Source of the DNA: Dehalococcoidia bacterium
GTDB taxonomy: Bacteria; Chloroflexota; Dehalococcoidia; Bin125
Reading direction: 5' to 3'
Length of the DNA: 64,000 bases
NCBI GenBank assembly: GCA_022825855.1
Contig: JAJDWB010000007.1
Span: 298,198 to 362,197, forward strand
Shown: positions 16,215 through 24,031 of the stretch, one piece after another
How the letters are laid out: each line of letters begins with the position of its first letter
Numbering within the stretch: position 1 is the stretch's first letter
Notes under the pieces: model-generated
What the model was told of the DNA's origin: nothing
The model's input: the letters and a program-made list of their open reading frames with translations, nothing else
The model's database searches: none
Position numbers and translations under genes: made by a program

Positions 16215-16627
16215 TGATCTGCGCCGACACTTCGGTGTGGATCGAGGCGCTTCGTGACCGCAACTCCGATGAGGGGCGGCTTCTGGACAGGCTGCTGGAC
16301 GATGATCAGATCGCACTGCCGATTCCGGTGCGCGTCGAGCTCTTGAGCGGGGTGTCCCGCGCGCAGGAGTCCCGCTTGCGGCGGGCGCTGTCCGGTCTGC
16401 CCGTGTTGCTACCGAACGAGGCGACCTGGGAGCGGATCGATCGCTGGGTTCGAATCGCTTCGGCGCGGGGCCATCGCTTCGGGGTCGGCGACCTGCTGAT
16501 CGCCGCTATTGCGGCGGAACACGGCACGCTCTTGTGGTCTCTCGATAGCGATTTCGCGCGGATGGAACGTCTGGGACTGATCCAGGGGTACGGCGCCGAA
16601 GGCCAGGATCAGGCGCCGGCCGGCTGA
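16214..16627 (+). CDS. vapC: VapC-like PIN-domain ribonuclease toxin (module 1)
   Basis: 137 aa. PIN-domain metal-dependent RNase; VapC toxins typically cut tRNA or rRNA. Acidic site residues are visible in order: D5 (MICADTSVW), E42 (VRVELLSG), D93 (GVGDLLIAAIA) and D111/D113 (SLDSDF). ATG 16214 is favoured over TTG 16211 because it overlaps the antitoxin stop and begins the first strand directly. The C-terminal GYGAEGQDQAPAG is a non-conserved tail. Convergent with the penicillin acylase gene. Confidence 0.88.
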   Translation: MICADTSVWIEALRDRNSDEGRLLDRLLDDDQIALPIPVRVELLSGVSRAQESRLRRALSGLPVLLPNEATWERIDRWVRIASARGHRFGVGDLLIAAIAAEHGTLLWSLDSDFARMERLGLIQGYGAEGQDQAPAG

Positions 16628-16665
16628 GCCGATTCGCAGCTCGACGGCTCAGCTCCGGCCCGGAG
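16626..16665. terminator. Hairpins between convergent vapC and acylase genes
   Basis: GAGCCG (16626-16631) pairs with CGGCTC (16645-16650), and the nearly palindromic CTCCGGCCCGGAG follows at 16653-16665. In a 50-bp convergent gap these may act as a bidirectional terminator. No T tract. Confidence 0.3.
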
Positions 16666-16677
16666 TCCAGCGTTCCC

Positions 16678-19095
16678 TTACGGGTTCAGCAGCAGGCGGT
16701 GTTCCGTCACCGACTCCACCTTGGCGCGCGTGTAGGCGAGCGGGAAGTACTGGTTGCGGACCCAGAGCTCGAAGAGGTCGCGGTAGTGCGGGTTCATCGG
16801 GTCGCCCGACTGTCCGGGGGCGCTCGTGGCGATCGAGTTGTCCCAGTTGGACGGGTCCAGGATGACGCGGAAGCTGCCCCCGGAACGCTGGTTGTCGCTG
16901 CCGCCGGTGTTGTTCACCGTGGACTCGTAGCCGCCCCGCGGGTAGGGGCCGACCTCGAGGAGCTGCCTGGTTTCCTCGTTCACCGCCTGGGCCATGGTGT
17001 GGGTGATGTGCACGTGCTTCATGGCGTTCTGGCCGTAGTGCCAGTTCGCCATGTCGGCGCCGAGCCGCTCCGTCACGTCCTGCACCCCGTCGGCGAACGC
17101 CTTCACCAGCAGGGCGTCCCGCGCGGTGATCGGGTCGTCCCCGAACTGGCCGAGGGGCGCCATCAGGTGGTCGAGCATGCGCTTCTTGTTCACCCCCCGG
17201 ACCAGTCCGCGGGCGGCCTCGGGAATGAAGAGCTCGCGCATCGCCTCGGAAACCCGCCGCTCGAAGTGGAGGTAGATCGTCGCGGCCACGGAGTCCTTGT
17301 CCATCACGAAGTCCCAGTCGGCGAGGGCGGCCATCGCGGCGCTCTCCGGCGGCTCCGCCTGCATCAGCAGCGGCACCAGGTTCCGGGCCACCACGCTGAG
17401 CTCGTCGTGCTGGTAGGCCATCATGTCCTGGACGGTGTGGCGCTGGCCGTTCCGCATCAGTTCGTCCACCCGCAGGCCGCGCATCTCGTCGCCCCAGGTG
17501 AAGTGGAGGGCTTCGGGGTGGGGATAGTGGGAAGCCACCGCGGGCGCCATCAGGTTGTTCGCGGTGCCCCAGAAGCCCTTCTCGGGGTTCTTGACCGACG
17601 GCAGCGCCTTGATCGGGAGGTATCCCTGCCACTCGTAGCGTCCGTCTCCGGGAACGGGGACGAGTCCGCTCCAGTTGGCGTTCCGGATGGGCGAGACGCC
17701 CACCGCCTGGTAGCCGATGTTCCCGTGCACGTCGCCCCAGATCATGTTCTCGGCGGGGATGCCGCTGTAGTTGCAGGCCTCGACGAACTCCTCCCAGGTC
17801 TGCGCCTGGTCCATCCGCAGGCTGGCGAGGTAGGGAGAGTTGCCGATCTCGAGCCAGGCGGCGCGGAGCGCGTAGGCCTTGTTGTTCTCCGCGTCCTCGT
17901 AGACCACCGGGCCGTGGCGGGTGTACTTGAGCGTCGCCTCGTGGTCGGCGGCGCCCTTGATCTCGATGGTCTCGGTGCGGACGGTCATGGACTCCCAACC
18001 GCCGAGGTAGCGGTACTGGTTCGGGTCGTCGGGGTTCGTGTCGTAGACCATCAGGTCCTCGTTGTCTTGGCCGAAGACCGTCAGGCCCCAGCCGCCCTTC
18101 TCGTTGTGGCCGATGGAGAGGCCGGGGAGGACCGGTTCGCCGCCCCCGATGACGTCCCAGCCGGGTGCCTTCAGGTGCACGAAGTAGCGCAGCGAGGGCG
18201 CCACGATCGTGCGGTGCGGGTCGTTCACGATGAGCGGCAGCCCGGTCCAGGTCCGCTCGCCGTGCGCCACCCAGTTGTTCGAACCGATGTGCTCCCCGAG
18301 GTCCACCATGGTCAGTTCGGAGGGGATTTCCCGGAGGAGCGCCAGCCGTTCGGCATCCCGGTTCCGGTACTCGGCGGCGATCTGTTCCGGCTTGAAGACC
18401 ACCGGACCGCGGAAGGCGCGGTAGATGTCGAGGATCTCGGGCTTCAGCAGCGACCCGTCGATCGCCGGGTCGAGTTCGAGCTGGGGCACCCCCGGCCGGA
18501 ACCAGTCGATCTCCATGAGCGTCTCGGCGCCCACCGCGGCCACCGCCATCCCGTAGTTGAGCTCCTGGTTCACGTTGGACAGGAGACCCTGGTGGCGGGA
18601 GATCACCACCTCCTCCGTCCAGGGCTCGGGGAGGATGCCGAGCAGGCGGAACTCGAGGGGCAGGGAATCCGGGTCCTGCCGGGCGCGTTCCACGGCAGCG
18701 TTGATGCCGCGTACGAAGGCCGGGATGATCTTGTCCCCGCGCGGGTGGTACCACCGCATCTCCTCCCCCATGTCCTTCCGGAACATGTGGAGACGGGTGC
18801 CGATGTCCCGCTGCAGTTCCGACGGGCCCAGGATGGCCGCCACGGTCCCGGTCGCCTGCCGCCGCCACATCTCGAACTGGAACAGGCGGCTCTCGGCGGC
18901 GCGGTAGCCCTGGACGAAGAACAGGTCGTCCTCGTTCTCGGCGTAGATGTGGTCGAGTCCCCAGCGGTCGGTGAGAACCTCGACGGGAGCGTGGAGCCCC
19001 GAAACCTGGCGGGTCTCGTCCTGGGCTGCGGCCCCGGCAGCGAGAAGAGCGCTGACGAGCAGTGGCCGGAAAACGCGGACGGCGGAAAGACGCAT
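16678..19095 (-). CDS. Penicillin acylase family amidohydrolase (Ntn hydrolase), exported
   Basis: 805 aa precursor of a self-cleaving Ntn hydrolase (penicillin acylase, AHL acylase and related). A signal peptide (VFRPLLVSALLAAGAAAQ) directs it to the periplasm. The alpha part holds RWGLDHIYAENEDDLFFVQGYRAAESRLFQFEMWRRQATG. The autoprocessing site is G271-S272-N-N-W, making S272 the N-terminal nucleophile of the beta chain, followed by the oxyanion-region VNDPH. Later family motifs include SIGHNEKGGWGLTVFGQDNEDL and GSDNQRSGGSFRVILD. Substrate unknown; it may hydrolyse N-acyl compounds such as antibiotics or acyl-homoserine lactones. ATG 19095 is preceded by GGAGCC. The sizes fit the usual 800 aa. 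Confidence 0.93.
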   Translation of the reverse strand: MRLSAVRVFRPLLVSALLAAGAAAQDETRQVSGLHAPVEVLTDRWGLDHIYAENEDDLFFVQGYRAAESRLFQFEMWRRQATGTVAAILGPSELQRDIGTRLHMFRKDMGEEMRWYHPRGDKIIPAFVRGINAAVERARQDPDSLPLEFRLLGILPEPWTEEVVISRHQGLLSNVNQELNYGMAVAAVGAETLMEIDWFRPGVPQLELDPAIDGSLLKPEILDIYRAFRGPVVFKPEQIAAEYRNRDAERLALLREIPSELTMVDLGEHIGSNNWVAHGERTWTGLPLIVNDPHRTIVAPSLRYFVHLKAPGWDVIGGGEPVLPGLSIGHNEKGGWGLTVFGQDNEDLMVYDTNPDDPNQYRYLGGWESMTVRTETIEIKGAADHEATLKYTRHGPVVYEDAENNKAYALRAAWLEIGNSPYLASLRMDQAQTWEEFVEACNYSGIPAENMIWGDVHGNIGYQAVGVSPIRNANWSGLVPVPGDGRYEWQGYLPIKALPSVKNPEKGFWGTANNLMAPAVASHYPHPEALHFTWGDEMRGLRVDELMRNGQRHTVQDMMAYQHDELSVVARNLVPLLMQAEPPESAAMAALADWDFVMDKDSVAATIYLHFERRVSEAMRELFIPEAARGLVRGVNKKRMLDHLMAPLGQFGDDPITARDALLVKAFADGVQDVTERLGADMANWHYGQNAMKHVHITHTMAQAVNEETRQLLEVGPYPRGGYESTVNNTGGSDNQRSGGSFRVILDPSNWDNSIATSAPGQSGDPMNPHYRDLFELWVRNQYFPLAYTRAKVESVTEHRLLLNP

Positions 19096-19157
19096 GGCCT
19101 GGCTCCTTCGGATGGACTTGAGCGGGGGCCGATGATACGGGAGAGCACCGTTTTCCC

Positions 19158-19186
19158 TTGCCGAAACCGCCGTATCCGCTGATAAC
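19158..19186 (+). promoter_or_regulatory. Candidate sigma70-type promoter for the DAACS symporter
   Basis: TTGCCG (19158-19163) and GATAAC (19181-19186) are separated by 17 bp. The predicted start of transcription falls near 19193, almost on the ATG at 19196, implying a near-leaderless mRNA. Confidence 0.4.
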
Positions 19187-19195
19187 TTGCGATCC

Positions 19196-20416
19196 ATGAC
19201 CGCGACGCGTCGCCTCCCCTCGCTCGGCAACCTGATGCTGATCGGAATGGGCGTCGGGGTGGCTGCCGGGATCCTCTTCGGCGAGAGCGCGACGCGGGCT
19301 TCGTTCCTCGGCGACATCTTCATCCGGCTGCTGACCCTGGTTGCGGTGCCGCTGGTCTTCTTCAACCTCATTACGGCGCTCGCCTCGTCGGCTGCCTCGG
19401 GAGGGGTGAGCCGGCTGCTGCTCCGAATCGGGACTTTCTTTGCCCTGACCACCGTGGCCGCTCAGCTGATCGCCCTGGCGGTGGTCGGCCTGCTGCGGCC
19501 CGGCGCCGGCCTCGCTCCCCCGGCAGGGGGCGAACCGGGTGCGGGGCCGACCGCCACCCCGGGTTTCGAGGACTTCCTGTTCACCATGGTCCCCGACAAT
19601 GCGTTCGGGGTCTTCGTGGACGACCGGGTCACGGCGGTGGTGGTGCTCGGCCTGATGGTGGGTTTCGCCACCTGGGGTCTGGACCCGGAACGGCGCGCGG
19701 ACATCACCCGTTTCTTCGCTTCGGGGACCGCCCTGCTGCGCCAGCTCGTCTCCGGCGTTCTCTGGTTCGGACCGGTCGGAGTCGCGGCGCTTGCTGCGGC
19801 CAGCGTGGGCGAATACGGAAGCTCGATTTTCGGTCCGCTCGGCGTATATATTGCGGCCGTCTGGATCGCGGACGTCGCGATCTTCGCTCTGTATTTCGCC
19901 GCTCTGCGCTTCCTGGCGGCGACTTCGCCGCTGTCGTTCGTACGGCGAACGGCAACCGTGTGGACGACCACCGTATCCACCTGCAGCAGTCTCGCGAGTC
20001 TCGGCGCCTCGCTCAACGCCGCCGAGAAGATGGGTTTGCCCCGTTCGACCTATGCCCTCACCCTGCCGCTCGGCGCCCAGTTCAACAAGGACGGGAGTTC
20101 CGTCCTGCTCGCCGGGATCGTCCTGTTCACCGCGCAGGCCGTCGGAGTGTCGTTCGGGGTCGGGGAACTCCTGGTGCTGATCGCCCTGGGAGCCCTCTTC
20201 TCGGCCGCCGCCCCGGGAGTGCCGAACGGCGGATTGGTGAACCAGTTCCTGCTGCTCCGCGCCTTCGGGCTGCCGGTGGAAATCGGGGTGCTCGTCGCGG
20301 GTGTCTACCGCCTCGTGGACATGCCCACCACGACCGCCAACATCATGGGTGACCTCGTCGGGACGACGGTCGTCCATAGCAAGCAGAAGGAGGAATCCAG
20401 CGTTGTCGCATCCTGA
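19196..20416 (+). CDS. Dicarboxylate/amino acid:cation symporter (DAACS)
   Basis: 406 aa inner-membrane Na+ or H+ coupled carrier of glutamate, aspartate or C4-dicarboxylates (GltP/DctA family). Family marks: FIRLLTLVAVPLVFFNLITALAS, TTVSTCSSLASLGASLNAAEKMGL (the serine-rich reentrant loop region), LPLGAQFNKDGSSVLLAGIVLF, and AGVYRLVDMPTTTANIMGD in the last helix, equivalent to the RD-x-T-x-N-V substrate site. The arginine/aspartate pair is here RLVD, slightly altered from the DRxRT norm, so substrate preference is uncertain. ATG 19196 rather than TTG 19187 fits the basic N-terminus. The last 14 nt overlap the next gene. Confidence 0.9.
   Translation: MTATRRLPSLGNLMLIGMGVGVAAGILFGESATRASFLGDIFIRLLTLVAVPLVFFNLITALASSAASGGVSRLLLRIGTFFALTTVAAQLIALAVVGLLRPGAGLAPPAGGEPGAGPTATPGFEDFLFTMVPDNAFGVFVDDRVTAVVVLGLMVGFATWGLDPERRADITRFFASGTALLRQLVSGVLWFGPVGVAALAAASVGEYGSSIFGPLGVYIAAVWIADVAIFALYFAALRFLAATSPLSFVRRTATVWTTTVSTCSSLASLGASLNAAEKMGLPRSTYALTLPLGAQFNKDGSSVLLAGIVLFTAQAVGVSFGVGELLVLIALGALFSAAAPGVPNGGLVNQFLLLRAFGLPVEIGVLVAGVYRLVDMPTTTANIMGDLVGTTVVHSKQKEESSVVAS
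20387..20393 (+). promoter_or_regulatory. Strong ribosome binding site deciding a TTG start
   Basis: AAGGAGG, a perfect anti-16S match, lies inside the end of the symporter gene, 9 nt before TTG 20403. It supports the TTG as start of the aminotransferase, since no ATG or GTG is available nearby. Confidence 0.65.
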
Positions 20417-21626
20417 ATCCCGGTCCATCCGGGCCGCCCGGGAGCTCTATCCCGGCGCTCCCCTCCGGCCCTACCTGAACGTCGCGGTGCGAAGCCTGCT
20501 CGCCCGCCCGGTGCGCGAGGTGTGCGACCGGTACCTCGATGGCGCCATGGAAGGGGGACCGGACAAGGAGCAGCTGTTCGAGACCGTGGAGCGGGGCCGC
20601 GCCCGCTTCGCCCGCTGGATCGGCGCGGATCCGGACGAGGTGGCCTGGACGCGCAACGTGACGGACGGCATGAACCTCTTCCTGACCGCGCTCGACTGGC
20701 GGGATGGGGACGAGGTGGTCTATTGCCCGGACCTCGAGCACCCGGCGAACGTGCTGCCGTGGCGAAATCTGGCGCTGCGCCGAGGCGTGACGCTCAAGGC
20801 GGTTCCCGCTGACGGCGGGCGCCTGCCGTCGGTCCGGATGGCCGAGGCGGTCGGACCGCGAACCCGCGTGATCGCCGCCGCGGCGGTGTCGTATTCGCCC
20901 GGCTTCGTTGCCGATCTCGCGCCGCTCAGGGAGGCGCGGGATCTGCACGGCGCCCGTCTGGTGGTGGACGCGGCCCAGTCGGTGGGCGTGCTTCGCACCG
21001 ACGTCGACCGGATCGGCGCCGACGTGCTGGCGGTGGCCACCCAGAAGTCGCTTTCGGCCTTCTATGGCACCGGATTCCTGTATTGCCGCCGGGGTGTCGC
21101 GGAAGCGCTGAAACCCGCCGCGCTCGGCCGTCACGGAGTGCTCTTCAACGCCTCCGAGACCGCGTTGCCCGACGCGGACATCCCCTACGCGCCGGGCGCC
21201 CGCCGCTTCGACCTCGGCAACTACAACTACCTCGGGGCGGTCGCTGCCGACCGCGCTCTCGAAATGCTGGAGTCGTTCGGGGCGGCGGCCATCGAGGAAC
21301 GGAGCCTGGGGCTGGCGCGGCGTCTCGCTGACGGACTGGCGGAACTCGGTCTTCCCCTGACCGGCGGTGAGCCGGGCTCCTGGCTCTCCCACATCGTCAC
21401 CGTCGGGGAACTCGGCCGGCAGGGCGAACGAACGGTGAGCGATCCCGGGCTCGACGATCTGTGGGCCCGGCTGAAGGCCGCCGACGTGGTCATGTCGGTG
21501 CGCCGCGCCGTCCTGCGCCTGTCGTGCTTCATCCACAACGACGAGGCCGACATCGACCGGGTGCTCGAGGTGGCCCGCGAGTGGCGCCGCGAGAGCGCTC
21601 CGCCGGTGCTCAGTGGAGTCGCCTAG
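20403..21626 (+). CDS. Class V PLP-dependent aminotransferase (isopenicillin-N epimerase/cysteine desulfurase-like)
   Basis: 407 aa fold-type I PLP enzyme. TTG start with an AAGGAGG site. Motifs: TRNVTDGMNLFLTALDW (cofactor phosphate binding), the LEHPANVLPWRNLALRRGV segment with the ring-stacking histidine, VVDAAQSVGVLRTDV with D189 that binds the pyridine nitrogen, and ATQK215SLSAFYGTGFLY with the Schiff-base lysine. The C-terminus has RLSCFIHNDEADIDRVL. No conserved cysteine loop of SufS/IscS is seen between residues 300 and 380, so cysteine desulfurase activity is doubtful; an epimerase or lyase is more likely. It overlaps the DAACS gene, suggesting that the carrier imports its substrate. 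Confidence 0.88.
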   Translation: MSHPESRSIRAARELYPGAPLRPYLNVAVRSLLARPVREVCDRYLDGAMEGGPDKEQLFETVERGRARFARWIGADPDEVAWTRNVTDGMNLFLTALDWRDGDEVVYCPDLEHPANVLPWRNLALRRGVTLKAVPADGGRLPSVRMAEAVGPRTRVIAAAAVSYSPGFVADLAPLREARDLHGARLVVDAAQSVGVLRTDVDRIGADVLAVATQKSLSAFYGTGFLYCRRGVAEALKPAALGRHGVLFNASETALPDADIPYAPGARRFDLGNYNYLGAVAADRALEMLESFGAAAIEERSLGLARRLADGLAELGLPLTGGEPGSWLSHIVTVGELGRQGERTVSDPGLDDLWARLKAADVVMSVRRAVLRLSCFIHNDEADIDRVLEVAREWRRESAPPVLSGVA

Positions 21627-21690
21627 AATTCCCGCCGTTCAGCCAGCGCCGCGGTCAGCGGCGCCCAACTTCCTCAACGGAGAACGATCC

Positions 21691-22188
21691 ATGACCCGCA
21701 TCGCTTCCCTAACGCTCGCCGCGCTCGCCGTTGCGGCGTTGGCCTTCGCCCATCCGCACTTCAACAAGACGGTTTCCACCACCATCGGCGAGGTGGAAGT
21801 CTCCGTCTCCTACAACTCCACCGACGCCAACATGGACCACGTCGCCGCCGTGGAGGCGGGCACGTTCGTGAGTCCGCGCGGGCCGCGCCTGAACGTCTCA
21901 GCCGACGTCATGGCGGGCGACGTGACGATCGCCGCCGGCGAATACACCATCGGGGTCATCCAGGGCGCCGACGGCTCCTGGACCATGGCGCTCCACGAGG
22001 GCCGGATCCCGCGGGGCGAGATGCCCGACATGGCCAAGATCACGAAGCTCGACTCCCGCTTCTCCGACCAGATGGGGACCGCCGATCACATGTTGATCGA
22101 CATCACCGCGGGCTACGGCGACTTCGCCGGGAAGCCGGTGCTGACGATCCACTTCGGCAACATGCACCTCCAGGCCGCGATCGGCTAG
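21691..22188 (+). CDS. Exported DUF2911 protein
   Basis: 165 aa. A signal peptide (RIASLTLAALAVAALAFA) is followed by a DUF2911-like beta-rich domain. Seen: EVEVSVSYNSTDANMD, the long central strand set VTIAAGEYTIGVIQGADGSWTMALHEG, and a C-terminal GKPVLTIHFGNMHLQAAI. DUF2911 proteins are secreted proteins of unknown function, frequent in Bacteroidota, Acidobacteriota and Gemmatimonadota. ATG 21691 has an upstream GGAG. It stands alone 64 nt after the aminotransferase and ends in front of a bidirectional terminator-like hairpin. Confidence 0.85.
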   Translation: MTRIASLTLAALAVAALAFAHPHFNKTVSTTIGEVEVSVSYNSTDANMDHVAAVEAGTFVSPRGPRLNVSADVMAGDVTIAAGEYTIGVIQGADGSWTMALHEGRIPRGEMPDMAKITKLDSRFSDQMGTADHMLIDITAGYGDFAGKPVLTIHFGNMHLQAAIG

Positions 22189-22210
22189 TTCGGCCCGGCC
22201 GGCCGGTAGG

Positions 22211-22236
22211 CGCTCCGCCCTTCGGAAGGGAGAGCG
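22211..22236. terminator. Bidirectional terminator-like hairpin
   Basis: CGCTC-CG-CCCTT-CGG-AAGGG-A-GAGCG forms a two-part stem of 5+5 bp in the 67-bp gap between convergent genes. No long T tract, but position and stability suit termination in both directions. Confidence 0.5.
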
Positions 22237-22255
22237 GGCCCGGGGACTCGCGCGC

Positions 22256-23134
22256 TTACCGGCCGAAGACGAGCATCACCGAAAGTCCCGGCCCGCCGCC
22301 CCGGACGCTGGTGGGAACGGTGACCCGTACCTCAGGGAAGCCGACGGCCCAGCTTTCTTCGGTGTAGGTCCGATAGCGGCCCTCGGCACGGAGAGCGATG
22401 CGTTCTCCGAGGCCCTTTTCGAACCCCACGCCCAGCGTCCAGGCGAGGAAATCCACTTCCCGGGGGTCCGTGCCCGACACGAACTGGTCCGGCGTGCAGG
22501 GAATCGGCGAAAGACACCCGTGCCAGTTGACCGTCATCCGGGCGGCCACCCGGTGCAGGCCGGCAAGGAGGTACACGCTTTCTTCGCGCGAACCAAGGGC
22601 GCCGGGGCTTCCACCGAGACGTATCGCCACCCCGTAGCTGTGCTGCTTCTCGAACGACCAGTCGTCTGGCCACACCTCGCCGAGCTGTCTCCGGGACGGA
22701 GAGGTTCCGGAACCTTCGAGCTGCGCTTCGAGCGCGCCGCGGTGGAATGCGAAGTCGGCTTCGGCACTGAGGAACGTCCCGCCGCCCAGCGGCCACCGGT
22801 AGCCGGCCAACAGCGCCAGTCCGGCCAGCGGACCGCTGGCGGACCCTTCGTCCTCGAACACCTGGCCGCCGCGCGGGGCCGGTACCAGGGTCTCCGGATC
22901 GGTGTTGTCGACGGCCTTCTCGTAGGTGACTCCGGTCCGCTCCAGGGGAAGGGCGATCCCGAAGCGAAAACCGCGCCGGTCCTGGGCGGCGGCTGATTCG
23001 ACCGGACCGAGCGCGGCGGTGAGGCCCGCGAACATCGCCAGGATGGCTGTGGAACGGAGTCGACGTTCGTGCCTCCGACGGGGCGCACGGGGACGGCGCC
23101 CGTAGCGCGGGCCGTACCGGGAGTTGTGCGTCAC
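22256..23134 (-). CDS. Exported beta-barrel-like outer membrane protein
   Basis: 292 aa from a GTG that overlaps the previous stop (GTGA). An arginine-rich start is followed by a signal (TAILAMFAGLTAALGPVESAAAQ). The mature part has alternating hydrophobic strands with aromatic girdles: PLAGLALLAGYRWPLGGGTFLSAEADFAFH, YLLAGLHRVAARMTVNW, AWTLGVGFEKGLGERIALRAEGRYRTY, and a final LSVMLVFGR. This looks like an 8-stranded OmpA/OmpW-like barrel, with two cysteines in CLSPIPC probably in an external loop. Function unknown. It is the last gene of the run from 27.8 kb. Confidence 0.72.
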   Translation of the reverse strand: MTHNSRYGPRYGRRPRAPRRRHERRLRSTAILAMFAGLTAALGPVESAAAQDRRGFRFGIALPLERTGVTYEKAVDNTDPETLVPAPRGGQVFEDEGSASGPLAGLALLAGYRWPLGGGTFLSAEADFAFHRGALEAQLEGSGTSPSRRQLGEVWPDDWSFEKQHSYGVAIRLGGSPGALGSREESVYLLAGLHRVAARMTVNWHGCLSPIPCTPDQFVSGTDPREVDFLAWTLGVGFEKGLGERIALRAEGRYRTYTEESWAVGFPEVRVTVPTSVRGGGPGLSVMLVFGR

Positions 23135-23472
23135 GACGCGCGACCCCTTTTCCGGCGCTGCGCCGTCTCCAGGGCACGCTCGAAACTGACCAAACGGCGG
23201 ATCAGGGCGTTGTAGCGCGAGTGTGCGTCGCCGCCTGCGCCGCGCAGAGCCGCATACAGCGCGAGTTCAGGCGCCTCGGGCTCGCTCGCGGCCGGCGGGA
23301 GATCCAGCCCGGCGCGGCGCAGGCGCGGCGCGCCCACGGCGACGAGCAGTGCTTCGACGTTGAAATCGCGCCTCCGGAGGGCGGCAATGCCGGCCATCAC
23401 CAGGTCCGCTCCGGGCAGGTTCGGCGGGAAAGGCGCCGCCGCCGCCGCGGCGTCTCTTCCGGTGCGGCTCAT
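23131..23472 (-). CDS. 113-aa partner protein of the nucleotidyltransferase
   Basis: No named family. A flexible alanine/proline start is followed by LPGADLVMAGIAALRRRDFNVEALLVAVGAPRLRRAGLDLP, then a helical RYNALIRRLVSFERALETAQRRKRGRA tail. It overlaps the nucleotidyltransferase upstream as ATGA and the barrel gene downstream as GTGA. I recall similar small proteins of the form PGAxLVxxGL-LLVxxAxPRLRRLG beside DUF6036-type genes, so the pair seems conserved. It may be an antitoxin, cofactor or target. The basic C-terminus could bind nucleic acid. Inference only. Confidence 0.65.
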   Translation of the reverse strand: MSRTGRDAAAAAAPFPPNLPGADLVMAGIAALRRRDFNVEALLVAVGAPRLRRAGLDLPPAASEPEAPELALYAALRGAGGDAHSRYNALIRRLVSFERALETAQRRKRGRAS

Positions 23473-24011
23473 GGATTCGGAACGTCCAGAGTGCGGAGCG
23501 CTTTGTGCACCCGATCGCGGAAGGACGCGGGATCGATGGCCGGATACCGCGCGAGATCGGGCTCCACGGCGTTGAACAGTTGCGACAACCGGTCCGACTC
23601 GATCAGTTTCAGCCGCCGCATCGCCTCAACGTCCTGTAAGTCCTGAGTGTGGCCGCGCTCGATCTTGGCGAGCGCCTGAGCACAAAAATCGTAGTGCAGG
23701 AACGCGACCGGGCCGTACCGGGCGATGAAGACGCTCCGACGACGCCAATCGGGCAGGGCGGGAATGAAGTCGTCGGGAGCGGCGAGTTCGACGTTCATGT
23801 CCAGCACCTCCTTGGCGCGGGCAATGGCGTCGAATACGCCCGGCGGTTCCGGATCCAGCTTGATGTCCACATCCACCGTGGTACTGCGCCACCCGACAAG
23901 GACCGCCGAAGCGCCGCCGGTGAGGTAGATGCGGCCGGCGCCCTTCGCCTGGTCGCCGACGAACCGCATGAACTCCCGGACCTTCGCGGCGTTGCTCGTG
24001 CCTCGGGACAT
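23469..24011 (-). CDS. DUF6036/AbiEii-like nucleotidyltransferase
   Basis: 180 aa. The N-terminal half is a DNA polymerase beta-type nucleotidyltransferase fold: IYLTGGASAVLVGWRSTTVDVDIKLDPEP carries the GG-S-x(n)-D-x-D pattern (TGGASA and DVDIK), as in AbiEii toxins and DUF6036. The C-terminal helical part has ARYGPVAFLHYDFCAQALAKIERGHTQDLQDVEAM, with the conserved K-I-x-R-x-x-x-D-x-x-D segment of this family. ATG 24011, 20 nt behind the octaheme cytochrome. Coupled to the 113-aa gene. Such pairs act in toxin-antitoxin or abortive infection systems; here no AbiEi-type antitoxin is present. Confidence 0.78.
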   Translation of the reverse strand: MSRGTSNAAKVREFMRFVGDQAKGAGRIYLTGGASAVLVGWRSTTVDVDIKLDPEPPGVFDAIARAKEVLDMNVELAAPDDFIPALPDWRRRSVFIARYGPVAFLHYDFCAQALAKIERGHTQDLQDVEAMRRLKLIESDRLSQLFNAVEPDLARYPAIDPASFRDRVHKALRTLDVPNP

Positions 24012-24031
24012 CGACGAGCCCGCGGTTCGCC

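Noticed and set aside
16649..20428. Open frame of about 1250 codons on the minus strand across penicillin acylase and symporter
   Set aside because: Different phase from the acylase, no motifs, and it crosses a gene on the other strand; a GC shadow.
20403..21626. Cysteine desulfurase (SufS/IscS)
   Set aside because: The catalytic cysteine loop was not found; no Fe-S assembly genes nearby.
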